From positions 1 to 44,604 of the forward strand of contig JAFPZX010000062.1 in assembly GCA_017417055.1 (NCBI GenBank): a DNA stretch of 44,604 bases. The letters run 5' to 3'. The notes below the pieces were generated by a model. That model did no database searches. It was not told where the DNA came from and worked only from the letters and a program-made list of their open reading frames with translations. Of the stretch, positions 31,857 to 41,254 are shown one piece after another. Numbering within the stretch: position 1 is the stretch's first letter; each line of letters begins with the position of its first letter. Made by a program: the position numbers and the translations under genes. The DNA is from Anaerolineaceae bacterium. Lineage in GTDB: Bacteria; Chloroflexota; Anaerolineae; Anaerolineales; Anaerolineaceae.

Positions 31857-34417
31857 TCCCTGTCAAACTTACGATCAGTGGTTTTCTTTCCTATCAGGAA
31901 CCGGCGGAGCTGGACTTTACCGGCATCCATGTCGCCTGCATTTCCGGGCGGAACGGTGCGGGGAAATCCGCGATGCTGGATGCCATGACCTGGGCGCTCT
32001 TTGGAGAGGCCCGCAAAAGTGATGACAGCATTATCAATGACGCGGTGGATAACAATACCGCCAAGGTGGATTTTGAGTTTATCTACGAAGGGACAAATTA
32101 CCTCGTCCGCCGCGGAAAGACCAAAGGGAAAACCGGCACCATCGAATTTTTTGTCCGCGGCCCTGACGGAGAATCCTGGAAGCCGCTAACGGAAAAACGT
32201 TCGAGCGACACCAATAAAAAGATCTGCACCACGCTGCACATGGATTACAAGACTTTTATCAATGCATCCTTTTTCCTGCAGGGGAAAGCGGATCAGTTCA
32301 CCGGACAAAACGCAGCCGACCGCAAAAAGATCCTCAGCACCATCCTGAACCTGGATGTCTGGGAAATCTACAAGGCCAAAGCTTCGGAAAAGCGCAAACT
32401 GGCTGAAAGCAGCGCCGATTACCTCAAAGGCCTGATCGATGAAACGGAAGCCGAGCTAAGGCAGGAGGGCGAACTGCGGGAGGCACTGAAGGCCGCCGAA
32501 AGCAGAGCGGCCGAGGCGGAAAAGGCATATAAGGACGCGGATGAAAAATGGCAGATGGCAAAGGCCAATGAAGCTTCGCTGAAGGCGCTGAAAGAGAACG
32601 CGGAACGAAAACAGCAAGAGGAAGTCCGCCAAACCAGGCAGATCCAGGAACAGCAGAATCTGTTGGCACAGCGCAGCCGGGAGCTGACTGGGCTGCGCGC
32701 GGAATTGTCCAATGCGGATACCATTGAAAAGAATTATCAGGAGCTCCTGTCGATCCGGACCAGGCTGGATCAGCTGACTGCTGCTGCCGCGGCATTCAGC
32801 CGGCTGGAGTCGGAGCGGATCCGCCTCGAAGGCGAAATCAAAAACCGCGAAAACCAGCTGCGGTATGAATATTCGCAGCTCTCAAAAGAAAAGGCTGAAG
32901 CAGAGCGCTTCCGTCAGGATGCGCAAAAGCTGGAACCGCTTCGCACGGCTGCCGCTGCGGATGTGGAAACCTTAACAAAAACCTGCGCTCAGCTTCCCTC
33001 ACTGCGCACCGAACTGGACAAAATAAAAGATGAAGGAAGCCTCTATAAAGGAAACATTTTCCATTTTGAGGAAAAGAAACGCGAAATTTTGGCAAAGCTC
33101 GACCGCTTCCTGGCCAATCAGGGTGGTGTCTGTCCCACCTGCGGCAGGGAAATGGATGCGGAACACTGCCGGAAACATTCGCTTGAGCTGAAAGAACAGC
33201 TTGCGGAAATTCAAAAAAGCATTGATTCCAACAGCCAAAAACGTGAGATGCTGGCGAATCGATACCGTGACTGTCAGAAAAAAATTCAGCAGCTGGAAAC
33301 CCGGGAAAAGGAACTGAACGCCCGTACCCTGGAGCTGACAAAAATGGATCAGCAGCTAAAAAATATCAGTGACCGGCTGCAGGGATGGGATGAAAAGGAA
33401 AAACGGCTGGCGCTTGCCTCCGCCTCGCTGCTCAACCAGGATTTTTGTACGGATGAACGGGGAAAACTGCAAACCATACAGACGCAGATCGCAGAACTGG
33501 CTTATGACCGCCCGGAACATGAACGGCTGAACGCCGCGAAATCCCGGCTGGCCGCTGCCGAGCAGGAACATCAAAAGCTTATCGCTGCCCGCAGCAGGAT
33601 CGAACCGCTGGAGCGGGAAATCACGGAAAAACAGGACCAGCTGATCGGCTTTCAGGATCAGCTGAAAGTATTGCGTGAAGAACGCGAAAAAGCCGAGACG
33701 GATTACCGTAATCTTAAAGAATTAATGCCGGACCTTAAAGAAATTGAAAACGAACGGAACCGCACAAATCTGCTGCGGGACCGCGCCAACAAGGAATTGG
33801 GACAGGCGGAACAGCGGGTGAAGCATCTGGACAGCGCCCGTGCTTCCATGAAGGAACGCATGGCGGACTATCAGGCAAAACTCCTCGAGATCCGCCGCTT
33901 TAAAGACCTGGAAAAAGCCTTTGGGAAAAACGGCATCCCGGCCCTGCTGATCGAGCAGGCCATCCCGGAGATCGAAGAGCAGGCTAACGAAGTGCTCCAG
34001 CAGCTTTCGGGCGGGACGATGTCGCTCCAGTTCGTCACCCAGGGCAGCTATAAGTCCAAAAAGGATGAAGTGAAAGAAACGCTGGACATCCTCATACAGG
34101 ACCCGTACGGCGTGCGGGAATATGAGATGTTCTCCGGCGGAGAGGCCTTCCGCATCAATTTCTCGATCCGTCTTGCCCTCTCCAAACTGCTCGCGCAGCG
34201 TGCCGGGTCCCGTCTGCAGACCCTTGTGATCGATGAAGGATTCGGCAGTCAGGACGAAGAAGGCCGTGCGCGGCTGGCAGAAGCCATCACAGCGGTTCAA
34301 GATGAGTTTGAAAAGATCCTCGTGATCACGCATCTGCCGGAATTAAAGGAAGTCTTCCCCTCCCGTATCGAGGTCGAAAAAACAGAAAACGGGTCCCACA
34401 TGGAGGTTGTCCTGTGA
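31853..34417 (+). CDS. sbcC: Exonuclease SbcC (Rad50-type SMC ATPase)
   Basis: This 854-residue partner of SbcD has Walker A GRNGAGKS (32-39), long coiled coils (about 170-700), a zinc-hook CPTC near residue 427, signature MFSGGEAFRIN near 760 and Walker B TLVIDEGFGS near 790. Length is on the short side for SbcC, as in many Gram-positive and Chloroflexota versions. The hook joins two molecules and the ATPase heads regulate the SbcD nuclease. The start overlaps corC-like by four bases and the stop overlaps the next GT4 start, so four consecutive genes are coupled. Confidence 0.92.
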   Translation: MIPVKLTISGFLSYQEPAELDFTGIHVACISGRNGAGKSAMLDAMTWALFGEARKSDDSIINDAVDNNTAKVDFEFIYEGTNYLVRRGKTKGKTGTIEFFVRGPDGESWKPLTEKRSSDTNKKICTTLHMDYKTFINASFFLQGKADQFTGQNAADRKKILSTILNLDVWEIYKAKASEKRKLAESSADYLKGLIDETEAELRQEGELREALKAAESRAAEAEKAYKDADEKWQMAKANEASLKALKENAERKQQEEVRQTRQIQEQQNLLAQRSRELTGLRAELSNADTIEKNYQELLSIRTRLDQLTAAAAAFSRLESERIRLEGEIKNRENQLRYEYSQLSKEKAEAERFRQDAQKLEPLRTAAAADVETLTKTCAQLPSLRTELDKIKDEGSLYKGNIFHFEEKKREILAKLDRFLANQGGVCPTCGREMDAEHCRKHSLELKEQLAEIQKSIDSNSQKREMLANRYRDCQKKIQQLETREKELNARTLELTKMDQQLKNISDRLQGWDEKEKRLALASASLLNQDFCTDERGKLQTIQTQIAELAYDRPEHERLNAAKSRLAAAEQEHQKLIAARSRIEPLEREITEKQDQLIGFQDQLKVLREEREKAETDYRNLKELMPDLKEIENERNRTNLLRDRANKELGQAEQRVKHLDSARASMKERMADYQAKLLEIRRFKDLEKAFGKNGIPALLIEQAIPEIEEQANEVLQQLSGGTMSLQFVTQGSYKSKKDEVKETLDILIQDPYGVREYEMFSGGEAFRINFSIRLALSKLLAQRAGSRLQTLVIDEGFGSQDEEGRARLAEAITAVQDEFEKILVITHLPELKEVFPSRIEVEKTENGSHMEVVL

Positions 34418-35496
34418 GTGTGGGTCTGATGCAGCGGGTGTGCGCCGGGTACCGGGTTCCGCTTTTCGATACCCTTGCGGAAACGCTCCCCGGCGGGCTT
34501 TCACTTTATGCCGGTGACCCGCGTCCGGAAGAGATGATCGACACATCCAAAAAGCCGGAAAAGGCAGCGTTTTGGCATGCGGAAAACGTACATCTGTTTT
34601 CCGGTAAATTTTATTTGTGTTATCAGCGGGACGTGCTGAACTGGCTCAATCAGGCTGACCCGCAGGCGTTGATCCAGGAAGCCAACATGCGGTACCTGCG
34701 GAACAAAGACGCGGCGGACTGGATGCATCGGAAAGGCCGTCCTGTGATCGGCTGGGGACTTGGTACCGGAAGCACCGGCGGGCTGCTGCTGAAGCGCCAT
34801 ATGCGTATGTATGACGCGCTGGTGACTTATTCTTCAGCCGGGAAACAGAGCTACGCGGCTGCGGGATTCCCGGAAGAGCGCATCTTTGTGGCCTGCAATG
34901 CAGCTGCTCCGCGTCCAATCCGCCCGATGCCGGTACGGCTTCCGGATCGCTATGACGGGAGGCCGATCGTGCTGTATGTGGGACGGCTGCAGAAACGGAA
35001 GCGGCTGGACCTGCTGATGCAAGCCTGTACAGCCCAGCCGGAAGAACTGCATCCGCGCTTATGGATCGTCGGTAACGGTCCGATCCGCGCGGAACTGGAA
35101 GATGCAGCCGCTGCATATTATCCGGAAACGGAGTTTTTCGGAGCCCGTTACGGAGACGAACTGACTGCCCTGTTTGACCGTGCGGATCTTTTCTGTCTGC
35201 CCGGTACCGGCGGTCTGGCGCTCCAGCAGGCCATGGCTTCTGCCCTGCCGCTGATTGCCGCGGAAGCGGACGGTACGCAGAACGACCTGGTCCGCCCCGC
35301 GAATGGCATTCAGGTGACTCCCGGTGATTTGGCGGAGCTTTCCGCAGCGATCACCACGCTGCTCACGGACCCGGTTCGGCTTCGTGAAATGGGTGCGGAG
35401 TCTTTCCGGATCGTGCGGGATGAGATCAATCTGGAAGCGATGGCGGCAGTATTCGCACGGGCTGTGGCATTTGTGAAAGCTGAGGGACTGCGATGA
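34414..35496 (+). CDS. GT4-type glycosyltransferase
   Basis: This 360-residue GT-B enzyme has the C-terminal donor-site pattern 'IVLYVGRLQKRKRLDLLMQA', LWIVGNGPIRAELE, 'EFFGARYGDELTALFDRADLFCLPG' and a following Gly-Gly-Leu-Ala-Leu-Gln-Gln stretch instead of the usual E-x7-E, so catalysis may differ. The N-terminus (MSVGLMQRVCAGYRVPLFDTL) resembles acceptor-side domains of surface-polysaccharide enzymes. GTG start overlaps the sbcC stop (GTGA). Sugar unknown. Confidence 0.82.
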   Translation: MSVGLMQRVCAGYRVPLFDTLAETLPGGLSLYAGDPRPEEMIDTSKKPEKAAFWHAENVHLFSGKFYLCYQRDVLNWLNQADPQALIQEANMRYLRNKDAADWMHRKGRPVIGWGLGTGSTGGLLLKRHMRMYDALVTYSSAGKQSYAAAGFPEERIFVACNAAAPRPIRPMPVRLPDRYDGRPIVLYVGRLQKRKRLDLLMQACTAQPEELHPRLWIVGNGPIRAELEDAAAAYYPETEFFGARYGDELTALFDRADLFCLPGTGGLALQQAMASALPLIAAEADGTQNDLVRPANGIQVTPGDLAELSAAITTLLTDPVRLREMGAESFRIVRDEINLEAMAAVFARAVAFVKAEGLR

Positions 35497-36716
35497 AAAT
35501 TCTGCTGATTGCCGACGGAAGGAGCCCGATCACACTGCGCTGGATCGAAAGCATGCGGGAGGACAATATTGAGGTTTATCTTGCCTCATCTTATCCCTGT
35601 GCCCGTCCGGAGAACATCGCCGGGTTTTATTTGATGCCGGTGGCCTTCGCGAATTTTTCTCATAAAAATACCGGTCTGGCGCCCGCGGGTCCAACCTCTG
35701 CCGCACCTCCGCCGCGCAGTCAAAAAGGGCTGGTGGCCCGGTTCCGCGGACTTTTTATGCGCATGCGTTACCTGCTCGGGCCGCTGACCCTGCCTTATTA
35801 TGGGTTCAAGCTGAACCGCATTGTCAACAAAATCAAGCCGGATGCGGTCCATGCCCTGCGGATCCCCTTTGAGGGGATGCTCGGTTCACAGCTCTCCCGA
35901 AAATATCCGCTGGCCGTCAGCATTTGGGGTAATGACCTGACGCTGCATGCAAAGGGATCATGGCTGATGGGGAAGCTTACCAAAACCACGCTGCACCGTG
36001 CCGACGCACTGGCTGCGGATGCGGCGCGGGACATCCGGCTTGGGAAACTCTGGGGCTTTTCCGATGAAAAACAGACCCTGGTGATCCCCGGGAACGGCGG
36101 GATCTCCCTCTGCGATATCCGTCTGATTGCTGAGGACGGACAAAACGGGCTGAACTGGCTGCCGCGGGATCATCACATCATCATCAATCCCCGCGGGTTC
36201 CGGCCGGGCTCTGTCCGCAATGACACATTTTTCAAGAGCATTCCGCATGTGCTCGCCAAAGCGCCGAACACGCTGTTTTTGTGCTGTTCGATGGCCGGTC
36301 AGCCGGAAGCGCTGGAATGGGTGAGCCAGCTAAAAATTGAAAAGAATGTCATTTTACTCCCAACCTTAAAACAAACTGACCTGTGGCCGCTCTTTATGCG
36401 CGCGGAGGCCTCGGTCAGTGTTTCCCAGCATGACGGGACGCCGAACTCGCTTTTGGAAGCCATGTCCCTGGGCTGCTTCCCAATCGCGGGAGATATAGAA
36501 TCCGTCCGGGAATGGATCGTCCCGGGAGAAAACGGCATCCTGATCGATCCGGACTCTCCGGAACAGCTCGCCAATGCCATCCTCTGCGCCATTGGCAATG
36601 AACCGCTGCGCCGGCAGGCCGCCGAGATCAACCGTCAGCTCATCCTCACCCGTGCTGAAAAATCCGTCGTCTCCGCCGCCCTCGCCGCCTTCTATCGTCA
36701 GCTGATCGGGAAATAA
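35493..36716 (+). CDS. GT4-type glycosyltransferase
   Basis: This 407-residue GT-B enzyme has an N-terminal domain starting MKILLIADGRSPITLRWIES and 'YPLAVSIWGNDLTLHAKGS', and a donor domain with 'ASVSVSQHDGTPNSLLEAMS', the E-x7-E-like region of GT4. It starts inside the stop of the preceding GT4 (ATGA), so these form a two-enzyme unit at the end of the sbcC operon. The gene ends 22 bases from the convergent res gene. Sugar unknown. Confidence 0.82.
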   Translation: MKILLIADGRSPITLRWIESMREDNIEVYLASSYPCARPENIAGFYLMPVAFANFSHKNTGLAPAGPTSAAPPPRSQKGLVARFRGLFMRMRYLLGPLTLPYYGFKLNRIVNKIKPDAVHALRIPFEGMLGSQLSRKYPLAVSIWGNDLTLHAKGSWLMGKLTKTTLHRADALAADAARDIRLGKLWGFSDEKQTLVIPGNGGISLCDIRLIAEDGQNGLNWLPRDHHIIINPRGFRPGSVRNDTFFKSIPHVLAKAPNTLFLCCSMAGQPEALEWVSQLKIEKNVILLPTLKQTDLWPLFMRAEASVSVSQHDGTPNSLLEAMSLGCFPIAGDIESVREWIVPGENGILIDPDSPEQLANAILCAIGNEPLRRQAAEINRQLILTRAEKSVVSAALAAFYRQLIGK

Positions 36717-36738
36717 GGTTTCCAACCTGCTGAAAGAT

Positions 36739-39399
36739 TTATTGGGAATAACGTTCCGCAAGCATGCGAAACGTGGTATTGCTGTAGATTTGCCCGGCGG
36801 GAATAAATAAATACTGCCATTCTTTAAAACCGTTTGCTTTTGCCCAGCGGCTGGCTGTTTCGCAATACTGCACACCGCGTTCCTTTTTTGCGATGACCTC
36901 CGGGTCCTTCAGTTTATCTTCCCCTTTGACCTCGACAAGGTAGTTCTTTTGCAGTGTCTCCACCACAAAATCCGGTTCGTAACGGTGCCCGTGATTATAG
37001 TAGATGTTAAATTCCTTCGGATGCGGACGCAGCCATTTCAGCACCGCTTCATCTTGTTCCAGCAAACGGGCAAGGGTCAGCTCTCCCTCTTTACTGTCAA
37101 ATTTTGTGCAGTCAAAAACTCCTTTGCGGATCCCTGTAAACAAAACGGATTGGATATTTCCGATCGGGTTCATAAATAACTCACATTTTTCCTTGTAGGA
37201 GTAGGCCGGTTCCAGATTCATCTTTCTTACCATTTCGACCGTTTCAAAAAACCCTTCCTGATGCTGGTAAACATGCTGCAGCATCTGTTCATAAATGGAT
37301 TTCACGATCTGCCGCTGATACATCATGACAATATTTTTCAGACCGCTCAGTCCGAATTGTGCGCGGTAATGGTCACAAACCTGATTGATGAGTTTAAACA
37401 GCAGTTCCGCGCAGCGTTCATAGTCGATTTCCGGAGCTTTCCTTAGTCCTTCCAGTATTCTTTTTTGCGGATTGAATCCTTCAAAATCGATATAGTCACC
37501 TCTCATATGCTGCCGGTCGGCCGGGTTTTCAAGGTTTTGCAGGATCAGTGTCCGGTCCGGAACAGGCTGCTGATCGAATTTTTCAAGGTCAATATCAAAA
37601 TCAAGAAAGACAAATTCTTCCGTCCCGTTGTCTGTAATTTTGATTTGCGGGATGGGAATAAACTTTTCAAAGCTTGCTTTACAAATCTGTTCAGCCTTTT
37701 GTTCCAATAAAGCAGCGATGATCGGCGTACCCGTCATTTGCAGCATATCGGCAAGGTCTTTATCCTGTGCAAGGGTTTCAACGGTTTTTTGTGCGATTTC
37801 TTTGGCTTTGTCCGGTGTTACAGTATGTTCGCTGCTGTGCTGAATGGCATGGGAGACTTCATAGCGGATCATCTCATCAGCTGAACGATAGAACTTCACA
37901 CTTGTTTCCGAGGGCGGAAGGCCGAATTCCTCCTCTGCTTTTTCCTGAATCAACGGTTTTTCCAGGTCCAGTGCCGGTTGAGCCATAATGATATGTACAG
38001 GAGCCAGATCCTCAGCCTGTATCACATTCTCAGCTCTGAAGATTGAATCTCCGCGCTGTGCTGCGGCAAGAATTTCGTCAAATCTATCATGCGCGGTGAG
38101 AAAGACCGCATCCACATCCCGCTCTCCGGTGCGTACCCCGTAAGGCAGGCGCAGTCCGCGTCCCACCATCTGTTCCCGCAGGATCTTTGATGCGGCGGTG
38201 CGCAGCGGGACGATGGTATAAAGATTGTTGACGTCCCACCCCTCTTTGAGCATGTTGACATGGATGACGATCTCGATCGGGTTATCGGGATTTTCCACAC
38301 CCAGCAGCGCACGGGTGTTCGCTTCACTTTCAGCGCTTTTCTGTTGGGAATGGATGACCAGGGTTTTATTTTTATACTTGCCGTCACGAAAGGCATCGGA
38401 GCAGACGTAGTTTTTCACCCATTCTGCGTGTTCCGTATCTTTGCAGACTACCAGCATGAAGGGCTTGACTTCAGGTTTCTGATTGTTGGCGGCATAAGCT
38501 GCCAGCTGACGTTTTACGTTTTCATGGCAGGTGATCCCATCGCCCAGCATCAGTTTATCCAGTTGTTCATCACCGAAATCGAAAGCACGGATATCTGAAC
38601 GGGTAACAGCAAAAGGCGTGCGGGTGAAGCCGTCCCGGATGGCATGGGAAAGCGGATATTCATAAACAACATTTTTGAAAGGGATTTGTTTGTTTCCTTT
38701 TGTAACCAGCGGCGTCGCGGTCAGTTCCAGCCCCAACAGCGGTTTCAAATCGTTCAGTGCCGCGGCTCCCTTTTCCGCACGGTAATGGTGGCTTTCGTCC
38801 ATGATGAGTGCCAGGTCATCCAGTTCGGAAAGCATCCTAATGAAGGAATTCCCGAGCATCTCGTTTTCCCGGCGCATGGAGGTGGTCTCTTTGTTAAATT
38901 TATCGATGTTATAGACAAATATGCGGATATCGCCGGTAAGGAAACTGAGCTGTTTGCTTTTATAATCCTCATCTGTGACGATTTCCGGAGCGCTGACAAA
39001 GCAGCCCAATCCCCGGAAGACATATTTGGGATCGTTGGGATTGGAAAGCTCGCGCTTGAGTTTTTCAAAGATGGTGGTGTTGGGAGCCACGACGAAGAAG
39101 TTTCGGAAGTTATGCCGGGTGTAAAGCAGCGCGATGAAGGCGCCCATCAGACGGGTTTTCCCGACACCTGTCGCCAGGGCGAAAGTGAGGGAGATGAACT
39201 CGCGCTCAAAGTCGGTGCAGGTGGGATACAGGGAATTGACCGCCGCCAGCGCGGGGCGGATGTTCCCCCCTTTGCGCAGTGTGATATTTTCAAGGATCTC
39301 TTCTAAAATTTTGAGGGATTCTGTCTGCGGCTTGCGCAGGGACATCACCCCGCTGATGTAGTCTGTGGTATATTGCGGAAATCGGTCGTTTGCTGCCAT
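36739..39399 (-). CDS. res: Type III restriction enzyme Res subunit
   Basis: This 886-residue superfamily 2 helicase-nuclease has Walker A ATGVGKT (76-82), DExH-type box MDESHH, motif III-like LTATP, 'VNMLKEGWDVNNL', motif VI QMVGRGLR, and a C-terminal PD-(D/E)XK nuclease (EPDFVV near 809, EVK near 823). With Mod it translocates or slides on DNA and cuts between two unmodified sites. ATG 39399 is preferred to 39426 because a TATAAT box ends six bases upstream, which suggests a near-leaderless mRNA; the -35 is poor. It is separated from mod by a 2.6-kb island instead of being adjacent. Confidence 0.9.
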   Translation of the reverse strand: MAANDRFPQYTTDYISGVMSLRKPQTESLKILEEILENITLRKGGNIRPALAAVNSLYPTCTDFEREFISLTFALATGVGKTRLMGAFIALLYTRHNFRNFFVVAPNTTIFEKLKRELSNPNDPKYVFRGLGCFVSAPEIVTDEDYKSKQLSFLTGDIRIFVYNIDKFNKETTSMRRENEMLGNSFIRMLSELDDLALIMDESHHYRAEKGAAALNDLKPLLGLELTATPLVTKGNKQIPFKNVVYEYPLSHAIRDGFTRTPFAVTRSDIRAFDFGDEQLDKLMLGDGITCHENVKRQLAAYAANNQKPEVKPFMLVVCKDTEHAEWVKNYVCSDAFRDGKYKNKTLVIHSQQKSAESEANTRALLGVENPDNPIEIVIHVNMLKEGWDVNNLYTIVPLRTAASKILREQMVGRGLRLPYGVRTGERDVDAVFLTAHDRFDEILAAAQRGDSIFRAENVIQAEDLAPVHIIMAQPALDLEKPLIQEKAEEEFGLPPSETSVKFYRSADEMIRYEVSHAIQHSSEHTVTPDKAKEIAQKTVETLAQDKDLADMLQMTGTPIIAALLEQKAEQICKASFEKFIPIPQIKITDNGTEEFVFLDFDIDLEKFDQQPVPDRTLILQNLENPADRQHMRGDYIDFEGFNPQKRILEGLRKAPEIDYERCAELLFKLINQVCDHYRAQFGLSGLKNIVMMYQRQIVKSIYEQMLQHVYQHQEGFFETVEMVRKMNLEPAYSYKEKCELFMNPIGNIQSVLFTGIRKGVFDCTKFDSKEGELTLARLLEQDEAVLKWLRPHPKEFNIYYNHGHRYEPDFVVETLQKNYLVEVKGEDKLKDPEVIAKKERGVQYCETASRWAKANGFKEWQYLFIPAGQIYSNTTFRMLAERYSQ

Positions 39400-39432
39400 G
39401 AGGTAATTATAACCGAAATTTTTCACTCCGAC

Positions 39433-39461
39433 GGGGACTGTCCCTTCATGGGACTGTCCCC
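39433..39461. repeat. REP-like 29-bp palindrome, core TTCATG (island boundary)
   Basis: It is the exact reverse complement of the copy at 42018-42046. These two alone in the window carry the TTCATG/CATGAA core; others have TTTATG/CATAAA. It lies between res and the immunity-like gene. Confidence 0.88.
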
Positions 39462-39477
39462 ATCGAATTGTTTTATA

Positions 39478-39843
39478 TCAGCAAAACATATGATCGCGGA
39501 TGTACTGATACCGATCTAATGTTTTGGGTTTCATAAAGTTTTCTAATATTTTTCTTTCAGATTCTTCCATATCTGCAATGGCTTCCAAAACAGAAAAATC
39601 AAGAATTTCCAATACGTTATTATTGTCAGAATTAGCCATGTTCTCAAAGAAATCAAAAATTTTCCCAATAATATAGCTATCCTTTTTGCACCATTCCTTA
39701 AGCAGTGGAACGATGACAAATGAAAAAATAATATGCATTCCATCATCTTCATCGACATCCTCAGCGATCATCTTTTCTCTGACGATTGTTTTGATTTCCG
39801 GAACTGTTGATAACAATTCAGATAATACTGTTTCGTATTTCAT
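39478..39843 (-). CDS. Probable immunity protein (DUF7674-like)
   Basis: This 121-residue acidic helical protein resembles the DUF7674-type proteins often found beside polymorphic toxins: 'MHIIFSFVIVPLLKEW', 'IGKIFDFFENMANSDNNNVLEILDFSVLEAI', 'RKILENFMKPKT'. No catalytic motif or membrane segment. It starts four bases inside the toxin-like gene, in the toxin-then-immunity order usual for such pairs. Most likely it binds and blocks the upstream gene product. The family assignment is from memory of the pattern and is moderate. Confidence 0.62.
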   Translation of the reverse strand: MKYETVLSELLSTVPEIKTIVREKMIAEDVDEDDGMHIIFSFVIVPLLKEWCKKDSYIIGKIFDFFENMANSDNNNVLEILDFSVLEAIADMEESERKILENFMKPKTLDRYQYIRDHMFC

Positions 39844-40334
39844 CGATATCCTCCAATTGCTTTTTTCAAATCATCAACTAATTGTTGAGCTAATATTCGA
39901 TCAGATGCAGATAAATTTCTATTTCTTAAAATCTTTTTTTCAAGGTGTCGGACCATTTCCCTTCCTTTTTGAAGATGTGTAGTACCGCCTCTTCCAATGC
40001 CAAGCCCGGTAGCTTTTTCAAATCTTATTGCATCTGCGGTACCTCCATCTCCAATAAAAGATCCTTCACGGTAAAGTTCCTTGATAGCAGTTCTCAATCT
40101 ATTGTCGTCTGCCTTATCCAAAATTACATTACGTTGATTGGTCCCTATCCAATTTTTATATTTAGCCGGGAGTGCTTTACCATTTGGTCCGACAAAGAAA
40201 TCCGTAGGATCAACTAAAGATTTTTCCACTCGATCAGCATTGTTTTTTGAGGCGATTTTACTATTTAGCTGAGTAAAATTTCCCTGTGTTCCTTGTGTTC
40301 CGCTTGCAATTTCAGAACTTGATCCTGTCGACAT
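39840..40334 (-). CDS. Toxin-like protein (polymorphic-toxin C-terminal type)
   Basis: This 164-residue basic protein resembles the C-terminal toxin modules of polymorphic toxin systems: a Ser/Gly/Thr/Gln-rich leader (residues 1-30), a short linker, then 'FFVGPNGKALPAKYKNWIG' and 'GDGGTADAIRFEKATGLGIGRGGTTHLQKGREMVRHLEKK'. The Gly-Thr-Ala-Asp-Ala-Ile-Arg and late Thr-His segment could be a nuclease-type site; I cannot name the family. No signal peptide or delivery domain is present, unlike standard polymorphic toxins. ATG 40334 has a perfect AAAGGAGGTG seven bases upstream, so expression should be strong. It overlaps its immunity-like partner. Confidence 0.58.
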   Translation of the reverse strand: MSTGSSSEIASGTQGTQGNFTQLNSKIASKNNADRVEKSLVDPTDFFVGPNGKALPAKYKNWIGTNQRNVILDKADDNRLRTAIKELYREGSFIGDGGTADAIRFEKATGLGIGRGGTTHLQKGREMVRHLEKKILRNRNLSASDRILAQQLVDDLKKAIGGYR

Positions 40335-40348
40335 TATAGCACCTCCTT

Positions 40349-41107
40349 TCAAATTCGAGCCTGATTTCTTTGCCGCATTGTATTATCAATAATCAAAACT
40401 TTGATACCTTTAGCTATTGCGTAGGAAAACAACTTTAATGATGTTTCATCTTTTCCGCACACGGAATAAATTAAAATCGTTTTCAAAGGAAAATGATCTA
40501 CAATGTATTTGACAGTTTCTTTCACTCTTGTTCTTTCACGGGCTCTGCGAACATGACCTTTCGTACTGAAACACATCACTGTGCAATTTTCAAATCCGCT
40601 TAAATAAACTGGCAAGCTTTTCTGCTGAAGATATACTGCGTTTGGAATCACAATTGCACCAATTTCCAGAACGAACCAGAGCATGATTATTCTGATTTTC
40701 CATAATCGGCTTTCATTTTCAAAGCGCCAAATGTCATCAAATAGCGAATAATCCGGAGCAATTACAAAATTAATTCCGGCGTATATTTTTTTAAATTTTT
40801 CCAATAGGTTTTTATCATTTCGATAAATTGCTTCAAAAAGGCCATCTTTTTTATCAAATGTTTTATCGAATGTATAAAAGCCAAGCGCTGTTGCTGGTGT
40901 CAGATGATATTTTGACTTTTCAGTATTTAGCGCAATAAAGTCAGGATAAACTCTTGGATCACAGTAATGAACAGGTAAATCATATTCATTTAATTCAGTT
41001 TGATTTAATAAATCTGCAATACCAAGATTTAAAAGATATTTTAACTCTCTTGGTTTTCTTGAAATCGTCCCATCTGCATTTTGTGTTTTAACACTGATTT
41101 TTCTCAT
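40349..41107 (-). CDS. DUF4417-like protein
   Basis: This 252-residue protein matches the DUF4417 pattern: 'NFVIAPDYSLFDDIWRFE', 'RLWKIRIIMLWFVLEIGAIVIPNAVY', then 'CFSTKGHVRRARERTR' and a final 'LKTILIYSVCGKD' strand. Function unknown; members are scattered in mobile regions of Firmicutes and phages. ATG 41107 follows AAAGGAGAG. It ends 15 bases before the toxin-like start, inside that gene's ribosome site region, so the three genes 41107-39478 form one operon. It may regulate or adapt the toxin pair; that is inference. Confidence 0.68.
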   Translation of the reverse strand: MRKISVKTQNADGTISRKPRELKYLLNLGIADLLNQTELNEYDLPVHYCDPRVYPDFIALNTEKSKYHLTPATALGFYTFDKTFDKKDGLFEAIYRNDKNLLEKFKKIYAGINFVIAPDYSLFDDIWRFENESRLWKIRIIMLWFVLEIGAIVIPNAVYLQQKSLPVYLSGFENCTVMCFSTKGHVRRARERTRVKETVKYIVDHFPLKTILIYSVCGKDETSLKLFSYAIAKGIKVLIIDNTMRQRNQARI

Positions 41108-41219
41108 AATCTCTCCTTTAAAGAAAAGGTGTTCCACCATAGCAAATATGATGAAGCAACATTACAAAAGCACAGTAAAATCTATGAAAATAGAAATTCA
41201 TAAATTCAAATCTATGCAC

Positions 41220-41248
41220 TTGTCAAAAGAGATGGGGATTGGTATAAT
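41220..41248 (+). promoter_or_regulatory. Strong promoter for small RNA, inside an inverted repeat
   Basis: On the plus strand, -35 TTGTCA (41220-41225), 17-base spacer, extended -10 TGGTATAAT (hexamer 41243-41248). The -10 lies in GATTGGTATAATC, mirrored by GATTATACCAATC at 41266-41278, so the site is also a candidate operator and gives a second TATAAT on the opposite strand facing the DUF4417-like gene. Confidence 0.7.
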
Positions 41249-41254
41249 CAAATT

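Noticed and set aside
32419-34333. Antisense frames across sbcC
   Set aside because: Shadows of a coiled-coil gene with strong motifs in the sense frame.
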